Shown: positions 52,545-61,035, counted from the first letter of the stretch. The stretch: DNA of 64,000 nucleotides from Ardenticatenales bacterium (GCA_020634575.1 JACKBM010000003.1:62001-126000), one strand, 5' to 3'. The notes: generated by a model from the letters alone, not told the origin. Program-made: numbers and translations.

Positions 52545-53378
52545 CTAGACCCGATCTTTCTTCTCGCCGCTGCCCAAAGCGATAGATCGTTCATACGCAG
52601 CCCAGATGCCGCGCGAGATGACAGTGCGCAGGCCGCCTTTCTCCATCTGGTAGAGCGCCGCTGCCGTGGTGCCGCCGGGTGAGGTGACCTGGTTGCGCAG
52701 TTCGGCGACATGTTTGCCGGATAGCTGCGCGTATTCGACCGAACCCAGCATCGTCTGGGTGACCAGTTCTTCGGCGACGCGGCGTGAGAAGCCCATGTGG
52801 ACGCCGGCATCGATCATCGCTTCCATCATGATGAAAACATAGGCCGGGCCGGAGCCGCTCAGGGCGGTGGCCATGTCCAGGTAGCTCTCATCCTCGACGT
52901 AGATCTCCTGGCCCAGGGCGCCCAGGATCGCCTGGGCTTGCCGCTTCTGCTCTTCGCTGACTTCCGGCGTGGATGTCCAGACTGTGATACCCTTGCCGAT
53001 CTGAGCCGGCGTATTCGGCATCGCCCGGACGACGGCAGCGTGGGCCAACCCATCGGCAATGGTTTTGATGGGGGCGCCGGCCAGGATAGAGAGCAGCAGG
53101 TTGCGCCGGCGCAGATGGCCGCGAATGTCCGGCATCACTTTGCTCAGCACCTGCGGTTTGACGGCCAGGATGATAATGTCACCTTTTTCAGCAGCTTCCG
53201 TGTTGTCACTGGTGACCTGGATGCCGTATTGGGCCTGCAATTCCTGGGCCCGGTCAGCGCGCGGGTCGGAGCTGATGATCTGTTTGGGGTCGACTAATTT
53301 CTGGTTGATAAGGCCGCGGATCATCGCTTCGGCCATGATGCCGCTGCCTATAAAGGCAAGGGTATTATCAGCAAACAT
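52545..53378 (-). CDS. proC: Pyrroline-5-carboxylate reductase
   Basis: The protein has 277 residues from ATG 53378; the frame is open to 53504 but the family starts at MFADNTLAFIGSGIMAEAMI. NAD(P) motif GSGIMA, then AVKPQVL, VRAMPNTPAQIG and the catalytic-domain GSGPAYVF followed by QVTSPGGTT are all present. It makes L-proline from pyrroline-5-carboxylate. A good promoter lies so close (see 53385-53412) that the mRNA is probably leaderless, agreeing with the lack of a ribosome-binding site. Confidence 0.95.
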   Translation of the reverse strand: MFADNTLAFIGSGIMAEAMIRGLINQKLVDPKQIISSDPRADRAQELQAQYGIQVTSDNTEAAEKGDIIILAVKPQVLSKVMPDIRGHLRRRNLLLSILAGAPIKTIADGLAHAAVVRAMPNTPAQIGKGITVWTSTPEVSEEQKRQAQAILGALGQEIYVEDESYLDMATALSGSGPAYVFIMMEAMIDAGVHMGFSRRVAEELVTQTMLGSVEYAQLSGKHVAELRNQVTSPGGTTAAALYQMEKGGLRTVISRGIWAAYERSIALGSGEKKDRV

Positions 53379-53384
53379 GGGCGC

Positions 53385-53412
53385 AGTATAGTCCAGGACA
53401 GCGGGCTTGCAA
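53385..53412 (-). promoter_or_regulatory. proC promoter (leaderless)
   Basis: On the minus strand TTGCAA (53407-53412), a 16-base spacer and TATACT (53385-53390) form a sigma70-like promoter. Only six bases lie between the -10 box and the proC ATG, so transcription should begin at or next to the start codon. Confidence 0.65.
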
Positions 53413-53449
53413 AGAGCTAATGTGCTGCTTCTCGCCAGGTGCTGGCCTG

Positions 53450-53458
53450 TGCTATAAT
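53450..53458 (+). promoter_or_regulatory. yebC extended -10 promoter
   Basis: TGCTATAAT fits the extended -10 form (TGnTATAAT) exactly. No good -35 box is seen at the right spacing, which is typical of extended -10 promoters. The expected start point leaves a leader of about 20-25 bases with a ggagtga ribosome-binding site before yebC. Confidence 0.7.
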
Positions 53459-53488
53459 AGCGGCCGATTATTTCAGGGAGTGAGAAGT

Positions 53489-54241
53489 ATGTCTGGACAT
53501 TCAAAATGGTCCACCATCAAGCATAAAAAAGCGGCTGCCGACGCTAAACGCGGCAAATTGTTTACCCGTGTCGCCAAAGAGTTGACCATCGCAGCGAAAG
53601 AAGGTGGTGGTGATTCAGCGACGAATCCGCGCTTGCGCCTGGCGATTGATAAAGCGCGGGCGGCCAATATGCCCAAAGATAATATCGAGCGGGCTATCCA
53701 GCGGGGCACCGGCGAAATTGAAGGTCTCGAATATTCCGAGATCATGTACGAGGCGTACGCGCCGAACGGCATTGGCATCCTGATTGAAGTGGTGACGGAT
53801 AACAAAAATCGTTCCCTGGCGGATATCCGCAGCGCCCTGAACAAGAATGGTGGCTCGTTGGCCTCGGCCGGCTCAGTCTCCTGGCAGTTCACGCGCAAGG
53901 GGTATGTCGAAGTGCAGGGGGATGTGGATCAGGATGAGCTGTTCTTGTTGGCCGCAGATGCCGGCGCTGACGATGTTGATTTCAGCGGCGAGGTGACTGG
54001 TGTCTACAGCGACCCAAACAATATGAGCGAAGTGCGCAATTTGCTAGAGGAGAATGGGTTTGACCTGAGTGAAGCGAAGCTCATTTACGAGCCCAATAAC
54101 ACGACGTCGCTCGGGGTACAGGATTCCTTGCAGGTGTTGCGGGTCATCGAACGCGTTGAAGAGCTGGATGACGTGGAAAATGTTTATTCCACGCTCGAGC
54201 TCACGGACGAGGCGATGGCGGCCATGGAAAGTGAAGAGTAA
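53489..54241 (+). CDS. yebC: YebC/PmpR family translation/transcription factor
   Basis: The protein has 250 residues from ATG 53489 (start MSGHSKWSTIKHKKAAADAK, the universal family opening; cagggagtg upstream). Domains are the N-terminal helical bundle and two alpha/beta domains (YEAYAPNGIGILIEVVTDNKN). YebC members were annotated as transcriptional regulators and have more recently been shown to aid translation of proline-rich stretches, which is of interest because the iterated palindrome often encodes Pro-Ala-Gly. Neighbouring ruvC and ruvA is a common bacterial arrangement. Confidence 0.95.
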   Translation: MSGHSKWSTIKHKKAAADAKRGKLFTRVAKELTIAAKEGGGDSATNPRLRLAIDKARAANMPKDNIERAIQRGTGEIEGLEYSEIMYEAYAPNGIGILIEVVTDNKNRSLADIRSALNKNGGSLASAGSVSWQFTRKGYVEVQGDVDQDELFLLAADAGADDVDFSGEVTGVYSDPNNMSEVRNLLEENGFDLSEAKLIYEPNNTTSLGVQDSLQVLRVIERVEELDDVENVYSTLELTDEAMAAMESEE

Positions 54242-54271
54242 CTTCCCTGGCGAGTTTACGGAGTTGAATCA

Positions 54272-54302
54272 GGGGCGCGGTTGATCCGCGTCCTCTTTTT
54301 TT
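54272..54302 (+). terminator. Intrinsic terminator between yebC and ruvC
   Basis: An 8-bp stem (gggcgcgg 54273-54280 with ccgcgtcc 54286-54293, one G-T pair) with a five-base loop is followed by tctttttttc. This is a textbook intrinsic terminator. It ends three bases before the ruvC ATG. Confidence 0.85.
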
Positions 54303-54305
54303 CTG

Positions 54306-54791
54306 ATGCGTGTTTTAGGAATTGACCCCGGAACGGCGACGACGGGTTACGGCATCATCGACGGTCATGAGGGCCAGGTGACGACGGTCACGTACGGCGC
54401 CATCCAGACCAGCAGCAAGCTGGAGATGCCGGAACGGTTGGCGCAGATTTACGCGGAATTGAGTGAGTTGATCAAGGCTTACCGGCCGGATGCCGCCGCC
54501 ATCGAAGAGCTCTTCTTCGGCCGCAATGTGACGACAGCCATCACGGTCGGGCAGGCGCGCGGCGTCCTCATTCTGGCGCTGACCCATGCCGGCATCCCCA
54601 TCGCCGAATACAAGCCGGCCGTGATCAAGCAGACGATCGCCGGCTACGGCCAGGCGGACAAGGCCCAGATGCAGCTCATGGTGCGCCACCTGCTGGACCT
54701 GGAGGAAACGCCCCGGCCGGATGACGCGGCTGACGGCCTGGCGATCGCCATTACGCATTATCAATATCAGCAATACCAGGCGCTGATGTAG
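54306..54791 (+). CDS. ruvC: Holliday junction resolvase RuvC
   Basis: The 161-residue protein carries the four acidic catalytic residues in place: Asp7 (GIDPGT), Glu67 or Glu68 (AIEELFF), Asp140 and Asp143 (PDDAADGLA). It cuts Holliday junctions as a dimer with RuvAB. Start MRVLGIDPG is the family norm, yet no ribosome-binding site exists, since a terminator T-run abuts the ATG. ruvA follows after 76 bp; ruvB is not in the window. Confidence 0.95.
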   Translation: MRVLGIDPGTATTGYGIIDGHEGQVTTVTYGAIQTSSKLEMPERLAQIYAELSELIKAYRPDAAAIEELFFGRNVTTAITVGQARGVLILALTHAGIPIAEYKPAVIKQTIAGYGQADKAQMQLMVRHLLDLEETPRPDDAADGLAIAITHYQYQQYQALM

Positions 54792-54867
54792 GCGGTGGGA
54801 CCGGCCGGTTGTTGCGTCGCCGGCGACCCGTTCATCTGCCTGAGCGACCCCCTAAAAGAGATAAGCC

Positions 54868-55458
54868 ATGATTGCCAGTTTAAGTGGAACCATTAGCTTC
54901 ATCGGCAAGGATCACCTCATCATTGTGACCGGCGGTGTCGGTATCCGCGTCTTTGTGCCGCGGACAGTGCTGGAGAATCCGGGCGGCGTGGGGACGTCCA
55001 TCCTGCTGCAGACCCATCTGATTGTCCGCGAGCAAGAGTTGACCCTCTATGGCTTCAAGACCCGGGACGATCTGGGGTTGTTTGAGATTTTGCTGGGCGT
55101 TAGCGGGGTGGGGCCCAAGGTGGCCCTGGCAATTTTGTCCGCATTGAGTCCGGAAATGTTGCAGACCGCCATCATGATGGAAGATACCGGTGTGCTGCAA
55201 CGCGTCCCCGGCATCGGCAAAAAGACGGCCGAGCGCATCATGTTCCAACTCCGGGACAAGATGGATTTCACCAGCGCCCGGATGAGCAGCATGCCCCTTG
55301 TCAACGACGTGGATGCCGACGTGATCGACGTGTTGACCGGCCTGGGCTTCAGCATTGTCGAGGTCCAATCCGTCCTGCAAAAGCTCCCCCGCGAAGTGAC
55401 AGACATGAACGAAAAGGTCGGCATGGCGCTGCAGCTGCTGGACCAGGCGGGGCGCTAA
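54868..55458 (+). CDS. ruvA: Holliday junction DNA helicase subunit RuvA
   Basis: The 196-residue protein has the N-terminal OB fold (MIASLSGTISFIGKDHLIIV), the helix-hairpin-helix motifs (LGVSGVGPKVALAIL and VPGIGKKTAERIMF), and the C-terminal RuvB-contact domain (DVIDVLTGLGFSIVEVQ). agagataag upstream of the ATG. It binds the junction as a tetramer and loads RuvB. Followed by about 800 bp with no convincing gene. Confidence 0.95.
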   Translation: MIASLSGTISFIGKDHLIIVTGGVGIRVFVPRTVLENPGGVGTSILLQTHLIVREQELTLYGFKTRDDLGLFEILLGVSGVGPKVALAILSALSPEMLQTAIMMEDTGVLQRVPGIGKKTAERIMFQLRDKMDFTSARMSSMPLVNDVDADVIDVLTGLGFSIVEVQSVLQKLPREVTDMNEKVGMALQLLDQAGR

Positions 55459-56260
55459 ACTTGCTCAAGAGCGGATGGCTTGGGCACTATTGGGCCATTC
55501 ACTCATCTCAACCGATGTCATCCCCAGCCAGTTGCCAGAACGCATTGGCGGGATCCCTCACCTTCTTTACATGGCCGCCGTTTCTGGCAAACGAGGTTCG
55601 AGATGACGTCGCCAAAGAAGAGGTTTTTGACTTTGCTGGGCCATCCCGAAGGAGCCCGTGCCGGGTCAAACGCGCCTGGTATTAATGGGCGACGAGGGAT
55701 GCTGATGTAACACAGGCGTGTTCAGACCTATCTGCGAGTACCCAAGCCTGGCATTTTTGACGCCGTTCTAGCAGCACGGACCAGCGTCGTGCAAAAAAGC
55801 TTCCCTCGTCTGCCCATGGAAATTGTCAGGCCACAAACACGGGCTCCGTCGGGATGTTCAATTCAGAGGTATGTCCCAGGGTTCAAGAACGCCTTCAGGA
55901 TCGATTACTCCGATGATGCCAATTGTGATCGGCTTATATCGAGGCAGCCCTGTTTAAAATGCCCCATTGAACGCGATCCGCCGTGTGGCCATTCTTGTTC
56001 CTCTTGGGCGCTTGCGCCTAACTATGGTCATTAGTCGACGGGAACAGTAAATTCCTGATCTCCCAAAGAACAAGGCGATAATGTCTATGCTTTCCTCATC
56101 CAGATGTGATGATGAATGAATCTTTTTCCAACTGATGGTTCATCTTACCTTTGGCCGTGTTGATGATGATATTACTTGCCAGTATCCAATTCTTCGTTTA
56201 GCCTTCTAACGGTCTTGTGAGCAGCCCTGCCATTAAAACCGAAGACTCGGAGCAGGGCGA
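55459..56260. other. Repeat-rich gene desert after ruvA
   Basis: No reading frame here looks like a protein gene; the longest (55789-56034) has odd composition and no ribosome-binding site. Recognisable pieces are gttcgagatgacgtcg (55596-55611), matching the right end of the 21023-21500 element, and gaacgcgatccgccgtgtgg (55971-55990), matching 21466 and 56900. The sequence is lower in GC than neighbouring genes and seems to be the remains of dispersed elements, perhaps with a lost gene. Its 3' end leads into the truncated META-like gene. Confidence 0.6.
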
Positions 56261-56656
56261 TTGCGCAATATCTATGAGGATGATGTGGTGATCGAAGATA
56301 CGCGCAATTATGAGTACGATTTTCAAGTACCCTGGGTTCAGTTTTCAGCGGATCAATTTGAAGGCACAGACGGCTGCAATGAGTATTGGGGCAGGGTAGA
56401 GTTCAGTCGGCGCGGCGAGGTTCGCACCCCTGCGTACATGATGACCCTCAACGGCTGTGAGACCATCGAGCAAGTGTATGAAGATGGTGAATCCGTTTAT
56501 CTGTCTTATCCGATTGGTACGGACGTGATCTATCACGAACGCTTCTTTCAGATTCACTCTTATAGTCTGGATGGCGCTGAACTGCGTCTGTACTACGGTG
56601 ATGGGGCCAACAACTATCTGCTTTATGAGCGTCAACCATTTGCTGCAAGGGATTGA
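56261..56656 (+). CDS. META/HslJ-like domain protein, probably 5'-truncated paralogue
   Basis: The 131 codons open at TTG 56261 (LRNIYEDDVVIEDTRNYEYD). Alignment with the protein at 56964 places this TTG at the LRGI of that protein, so the membrane anchor and first strand are absent; upstream the frame has a stop near 56234. The META-type FEGTDGCNEYWG motif and the end ELRLYYGDGANNYLLYERQP are shared. It has no clear ribosome-binding site, so it may be a remnant rather than an expressed gene. META/HslJ domains occur in envelope stress or resistance proteins. Confidence 0.55.
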   Translation: MRNIYEDDVVIEDTRNYEYDFQVPWVQFSADQFEGTDGCNEYWGRVEFSRRGEVRTPAYMMTLNGCETIEQVYEDGESVYLSYPIGTDVIYHERFFQIHSYSLDGAELRLYYGDGANNYLLYERQPFAARD

Positions 56657-56750
56657 TGTTATGGGCAGGGTCTCTCGCCCTTTCTTGATGGTCACTTTTC
56701 ACGTTTATTAAGGCTGCCAGGAAACAAGGCGGACATGGCATGTGGTCTGA

Positions 56751-56862
56751 GGTTCGTAGTAAACGCTTTAGCGTTCCGAGTGCATCCGTTTGGGGGCTGC
56801 TGTCGCGTCAACCAACAGCTGTCCGGATGGTCACAAAAGGCTGAAGCCCTTTACTACAAACC
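56751..56862. repeat. Inverted repeat of the gtagtaaa...ctttactac type
   Basis: The 56751-56776 arm (ggttcgtagtaaacgcttta) matches the reverse complement of 56835-56862 (aggctgaagccctttactac). They are imperfect but extended, about 25 bases each. The 307-bp spacer 56657-56963 contains nothing else recognisable besides a cgaacacggtccgccgcgg segment near 56898 that also occurs near 21466 and 55971. Confidence 0.65.
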
Positions 56863-56963
56863 TAACTTCGCTCAGCAAATCCTGAACCTGTTTCTCACCT
56901 TATCGAACACGGTCCGCCGCGGGGCCATTCTCAATACGACGTCGCGGAGGAGGGGAGGAGTCC

Positions 56964-57473
56964 TTGTTTGCCGAGCCCCGGACCCGAGCAAGATTCATAC
57001 GCTGGATGTTACGAATAGGCGTGTGGCTACTGTTTGTTGGCCTGCTCGTTGCGGGGATCTGTCTGGGGCTGAACGAGCGTGGGCCGGAGCCGGTATCGCT
57101 CCTGGGGCGCTGGGAACTGCGCGGTATTGTGGAGAATGGGGTGCAGATTCAGGCTGCGGTCGAGTATGATTCGCCTGGCCAAATTCCCTGGCTCTTCATT
57201 CGTACGGGCAAATTCACCGGCTTTGATGGCTGTAATGAGTTAGGGGGCACCGCTGTGTTCACTGAACAGGGCCGATTCCTTCCAAGCGAATATTATTCAA
57301 CGGCGAGTGCGTGTGGAATTGGTGGGCAGCCAATGGGCACTGATCGGATTTTCAGTGAGAGATTGCGACAGGCACACACTTTTGTGCTACAGGCGTGTGA
57401 GTTAAGATTGTACTATGGCAATGACGCCGCCAATTATCTGCTCTTTGAGCGCCAACCTTGTATTCCGGGATAG
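56964..57473 (+). CDS. Membrane-anchored META/HslJ-like domain protein
   Basis: The 169-residue protein opens at TTG 56964, with ggggaggag six bases upstream. One membrane helix lies at residues 15-33 (LRIGVWLLFVGLLVAGICLG), followed by an extracytoplasmic META-like domain with WELRGI, FTGFDGCNELGG and a C-terminal ELRLYYGNDAANYLLFER. Two conserved cysteines (SACGIG, QACEL) may pair. It is the intact partner of the truncated copy at 56261. Function unknown. The downstream amidohydrolase begins 2-5 bases after its stop. Confidence 0.75.
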   Translation: MFAEPRTRARFIRWMLRIGVWLLFVGLLVAGICLGLNERGPEPVSLLGRWELRGIVENGVQIQAAVEYDSPGQIPWLFIRTGKFTGFDGCNELGGTAVFTEQGRFLPSEYYSTASACGIGGQPMGTDRIFSERLRQAHTFVLQACELRLYYGNDAANYLLFERQPCIPG

Positions 57474-57475
57474 AG

Positions 57476-58711
57476 ATGATGAGTGAACAGAATCTGACTG
57501 AACTGCGTATTAACGGCCAGCGGCTCTGGCAGCGGCTGATGACGATGGCCCAGATTGGCAAGACGGCCAAAGGGGGCGTCTGCCGGGTCACCCTGACCGA
57601 GGAGGATCGGTTGGGCCGGGATCTGTTCATTCAATGGTGTGAAGCGGCCGGCTGCACAATTGAGATCGACCAGATGGGCAGCATCTTTGCCACCCGGCCG
57701 GGCAAACGGGACGACCTGGACCCGGTGCTGGCCTGCAGCCACCTGGACAGCCAGCCAACCGGCGGCAAGTTCGATGGCGTCCTGGGCGTGCTGGCGGGGC
57801 TCGAAGTGATTGAGACCCTGAATGACCACAACATCGTCACCGAATACCCCATTACCGTCGCTTCCTGGACCAATGAGGAAGGGGCGCGCTTTACACCGGC
57901 CATGATCGCCTCGGGCGTGTATGGCGGTGTTTTTGACCTGGAGTACGCCTACAACCGGACGGACAAGGAAGGGATTACACTGCTGGAGGCGTTAGAAGCC
58001 ATCGGCTACAAGGGCGAGGCGCCCGTGGGCAGCCAGAAGTTCTCGGCGGCGCTGGAGATCCATATTGAGCAGGGGCCGCTGCTGGAGTATGAAAAGAAGA
58101 CAATCGGGGTTGTGACCGGGGTGCAGGGGGCGCGCTGGTATCATCTGAACTTCGCCGGCAAGGAAGCCCACGCCGGCACCACGCCAACGCAGGTGCGGCA
58201 GGACCCGGTCAAGAATATGGTCGGCTTCCTGGCCAAAGCGTACCCGCACATTGAGGGGCAATCCGAGGATATGCGGCTGACGTTTGGCGAGTTCCGTGCC
58301 TCACCCGGTGTGGTCAATACCATCCCTGGCAACCTGATGCTGACGATGGACATGCGCCATCCCAATGCGGCGCTGCTGGATAAGCTGGAGGCGTGGGTCG
58401 AAGAGCTGGCGGCTGAGCACAATGCCACTCTCGAGAAGATCTGGGATTCGCCGCCCATCCAGTTCCACGAGAAATGTGTGGCAGCCGTGGCCAGGGCTGC
58501 TGAACTCACCGGCGAAACCGCCCGGCCGATTATCAGCGGGGCCGGTCATGACGCCGTCTACGTTAATCGGGTCACCCCGACTGGCATGATATTCATTCCC
58601 TGCGAAGACGGCCTCAGCCATAATGAGCTGGAACATGCGGATATGGAGGATGTGATTGGCGGGGGCAATGTGTTGTTGCAGGCGATGCTGCAATTAGCGA
58701 ATGAAGCGTAG
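57476..58711 (+). CDS. M20-family N-carbamoyl-amino acid/allantoate amidohydrolase
   Basis: The 411-residue protein starts at ATG 57476 (57479 also possible). It is a Zn-dependent peptidase-fold amidohydrolase with SHLDSQPTGGKFDGVLGVLA (metal-binding His and Asp), TNEEGARF (catalytic and metal-binding Glu), the lid domain GKEAHAGTTP, SGAGHDA and CEDGLSHNELE. This is the hydantoinase/carbamoylase group, which frees amino acids or ureidoglycolate from N-carbamoyl or ureido compounds. The specific substrate is not known. Possible role in amide nitrogen use, in line with the importer upstream, is inference. Confidence 0.93.
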   Translation: MMSEQNLTELRINGQRLWQRLMTMAQIGKTAKGGVCRVTLTEEDRLGRDLFIQWCEAAGCTIEIDQMGSIFATRPGKRDDLDPVLACSHLDSQPTGGKFDGVLGVLAGLEVIETLNDHNIVTEYPITVASWTNEEGARFTPAMIASGVYGGVFDLEYAYNRTDKEGITLLEALEAIGYKGEAPVGSQKFSAALEIHIEQGPLLEYEKKTIGVVTGVQGARWYHLNFAGKEAHAGTTPTQVRQDPVKNMVGFLAKAYPHIEGQSEDMRLTFGEFRASPGVVNTIPGNLMLTMDMRHPNAALLDKLEAWVEELAAEHNATLEKIWDSPPIQFHEKCVAAVARAAELTGETARPIISGAGHDAVYVNRVTPTGMIFIPCEDGLSHNELEHADMEDVIGGGNVLLQAMLQLANEA

Positions 58712-58742
58712 AGGCTGAGCGTTATTCGCTCAGCCTCTACGC
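58706..58742. terminator. Bidirectional terminator between convergent genes
   Basis: A 16-bp perfect stem (gcgtagaggctgagcg 58706-58721 with cgctcagcctctacgc 58727-58742) has a ttatt loop. On the plus strand it is followed by agttttta. It includes the TAG stop of the amidohydrolase and ends 5 bases from the stop of the convergent cytochrome gene, so it may serve both. Confidence 0.85.
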
Positions 58743-58747
58743 AGTTT

Positions 58748-60511
58748 TTATTCCCAGAGTTCGCGCAAAGCGGCTTTGAGCCGTTCGCGTTGGCGGCGAT
58801 AACGCCCATCGGGGATTTCGCCGGCTGCGTAAGCGTCATCCAGGTCGGCGATGGCGTCCAGCAGTTCGTCGGCATCGGCATCGCCGGTGTGGCGAGTAGG
58901 TTGTTGCCATTGACGGGCCAGGAAGCCGCCACCAACCAGGGTCAGGACCAGGGCGATGCTGCCCACAATGATCTCTGTATTGTGATCGCGCACCAGGAGG
59001 GCGTTGCCGGCTGAATTGACGACCTGCCTGGGCTCGCCTTCCAGGGTAAGGCGGAGTGAGGAACCGGCCGGTACCGTTCCCCCGCTGTAATTGGCGATCT
59101 GCTGGCCAGAAACCGTCAGGTTGCCCTGGAAACTCCATTGACCATCTTCCACAATGGTGACCCCGGCATCCGGCATGGCCACGGAGACGTTGCTGACGCC
59201 GTAGGTGACCGGATGGGCCAGATTCAACTCGCCATCATACGGCAACTGGTAGCGGACCAGCAACGTGTGGCTGCCGCGGCCCGGTCGTACCGGCACCGTA
59301 TCCGTCCAACCGGCGCCCTGTTGCACCACTTCCGGCGCCGGCAAGAAAGAACTGGCGCCGCCCAACCCGCGTTCCCAACTAATGTTGGTGGCTCCGGCCG
59401 GTAGACCCAGTATCACCGTGCCGGCTTCCGGCTCGCCATCCTGCCCCACATAAACCATGAGCGAGTTATTGCTTACCGAATAGAGCTCAGCGACCTCAAT
59501 AGCGTCATTTACAAACGCCAGCACCATATGGAGCTGGTCGATATTCAGGACAGTGTCGTCCGTCGTCGTTTCATAAATGTTGACTGGCAATTCGACGGTC
59601 GGGATGGTGTGGCTGGCCTGGGTCACGCCACTGGTGTAGTTGACACCGGCGTAATCAACAGCGCTGATGAGCGCCCAATCGGCCATCACATCGGTCAGGG
59701 TGAGGCTGTAGGTACCGGTCGCGGAGACGGTGGTGGTGTATTCATCCTGAATGGCAAAATTGCTGAAGATGCTGACCGTGGCCGTAAGACCGCCAGGCGC
59801 CGGATCACCGGTTGTCCCGTTGGTCACCTGGCCGCTGACCACGACCTCCGGAATGGGCGTGAAGCGCAGGGCCGGGTCAAAATAGTCATAGCTGAAGGTG
59901 CGCAAATAATCGATCAGGGCCGCTTCTGATTCAGCGTCGAGCGCATCGTAGGTGTGTTCGGCAACAGCGGGAAGCCGCTCCAGCACCGTCTGGTTGCTAT
60001 TGACGCTCCAGTAGCTAAGGTCCGTCAGATCCAATTCAGGTACACCGCGGCCATCTTCGCCATGGCAGCTGGTGCAACTCGCTTCATAAGCGGCGGCGCC
60101 GGTCGCGATGGTATCTGTGCTGGTGCCGTAGCTGTAGGCGGCGGCGATGACAGCCCAGATCTCAGCGTCGCTGAGCGGGTTGGAGTTGCCGGTCACGAAG
60201 GGGGGCATGCCTGCTTCCATGCGGCCGCCGCTGATGACGCCATACATTTCTGCCGGCACCGCTGTCCGCAAATAGTCAGCCGTGCCGATGGGCATGGGCG
60301 GGTTGATGGAGGCACTGGCCTGGGGGCCATCGCCAAGGCCGGTGTCGCCATGGCAGGTGGCGCAGCGGGCGCTGAAGATCTCCTGACCTATGGCGCTATC
60401 AGCTGGGGCCGTGGGGGCGGGGATAGATTGGGCACCGGCCGGTAAAATTCCCGGCCAGGCCGCCAAAATAAGCAAAAAACCTAAACTGAAAAGAAGCCAG
60501 CCACGACGCAT
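58748..60511 (-). CDS. Membrane-anchored dihaem cytochrome c
   Basis: The 587-residue protein has a signal sequence (residues 7-27). Two c-type haem sites follow: CATCH (Cys50, Cys53, His54) and CTSCH (Cys146, Cys149, His150), with candidate Met ligands in MPPF and the nearby region. A long beta-sandwich region with carboxypeptidase-regulatory-like character (VSGQVTNGTTGD) leads to one membrane helix near 530-548 (IIVGSIALVLTLVGGGFLA), then a cytoplasmic tail with DDAYAAGEIPDGRYRRQRE. It probably shuttles electrons at the outer face. Last gene of the ccm cluster, 2 bp from the next gene. Confidence 0.92.
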   Translation of the reverse strand: MRRGWLLFSLGFLLILAAWPGILPAGAQSIPAPTAPADSAIGQEIFSARCATCHGDTGLGDGPQASASINPPMPIGTADYLRTAVPAEMYGVISGGRMEAGMPPFVTGNSNPLSDAEIWAVIAAAYSYGTSTDTIATGAAAYEASCTSCHGEDGRGVPELDLTDLSYWSVNSNQTVLERLPAVAEHTYDALDAESEAALIDYLRTFSYDYFDPALRFTPIPEVVVSGQVTNGTTGDPAPGGLTATVSIFSNFAIQDEYTTTVSATGTYSLTLTDVMADWALISAVDYAGVNYTSGVTQASHTIPTVELPVNIYETTTDDTVLNIDQLHMVLAFVNDAIEVAELYSVSNNSLMVYVGQDGEPEAGTVILGLPAGATNISWERGLGGASSFLPAPEVVQQGAGWTDTVPVRPGRGSHTLLVRYQLPYDGELNLAHPVTYGVSNVSVAMPDAGVTIVEDGQWSFQGNLTVSGQQIANYSGGTVPAGSSLRLTLEGEPRQVVNSAGNALLVRDHNTEIIVGSIALVLTLVGGGFLARQWQQPTRHTGDADADELLDAIADLDDAYAAGEIPDGRYRRQRERLKAALRELWE

Positions 60512-60513
60512 CC

Positions 60514-61035
60514 CTAACCGACCCTCGCCTGTTCCTGACCATCCATTGCCGGGCTGGCCAGTTGATGTCCACAGAAAGCACAGAAGTTATCGGCCGGTTC
60601 GCTGGGTTGGCCGCATTGGGGGCAGAATTTGCCCCGAGCTTGCCCCGAGGAAGCAACCGCTGTGGCCACCGGACGTGGCGCCGGCTTAACCGACGCCACC
60701 GGTACGTCCGCAGCGCGGCGCGTGGCAATGGCCTCCTCGATCGCGGAATCGACTTCGTCTTCCTGATAGCTTCGATCCAGCGCTTGCAGGACCTGGGCTG
60801 CTTCGGTTACCAGCGCCTGCCGCTGGCTGGCGTAGACATCATCCGGCACCTTGCCGGTCTCATGGTCAAATTCCAGCTGGCGAATCTGCTCCAGGATGGT
60901 TTCCTTGTGGTTGAGTTGATTCAGCCGGCTGGAGCGCCGCGCATGGGCTGCCGGCGCCTGCAGGAACGGACGGGCGACATAGAGTGCCGTCAGAATGAAA
61001 AGGGCAGCGCCCAATAGGATAGAACCTGTAGTCAT
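60514..61035 (-). CDS. CcmI-like membrane protein with C-terminal zinc ribbon
   Basis: The 173-residue protein has an N-terminal helix (SILLGAALFILTALYVARPF). A helical hairpin (LEFDHETGKVPDDVYASQRQ) resembles the N-terminal part of CcmI/CycH. A Pro/Ala linker then leads to a zinc ribbon (FCPQCGQ ... FCAFCGH). CcmI normally continues into TPRs that hold apocytochrome; here a zinc ribbon takes their place. It lies between ccmG and the cytochrome gene, 2 bp from the latter. A chaperone role in haem attachment is likely by context. Confidence 0.75.
   Translation of the reverse strand: MTTGSILLGAALFILTALYVARPFLQAPAAHARRSSRLNQLNHKETILEQIRQLEFDHETGKVPDDVYASQRQALVTEAAQVLQALDRSYQEDEVDSAIEEAIATRRAADVPVASVKPAPRPVATAVASSGQARGKFCPQCGQPSEPADNFCAFCGHQLASPAMDGQEQARVG

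Noticed and set aside
55789..56034. 81-codon frame in the spacer after ruvA
   Set aside because: No ribosome-binding site, odd composition and overlap with dispersed repeat pieces.
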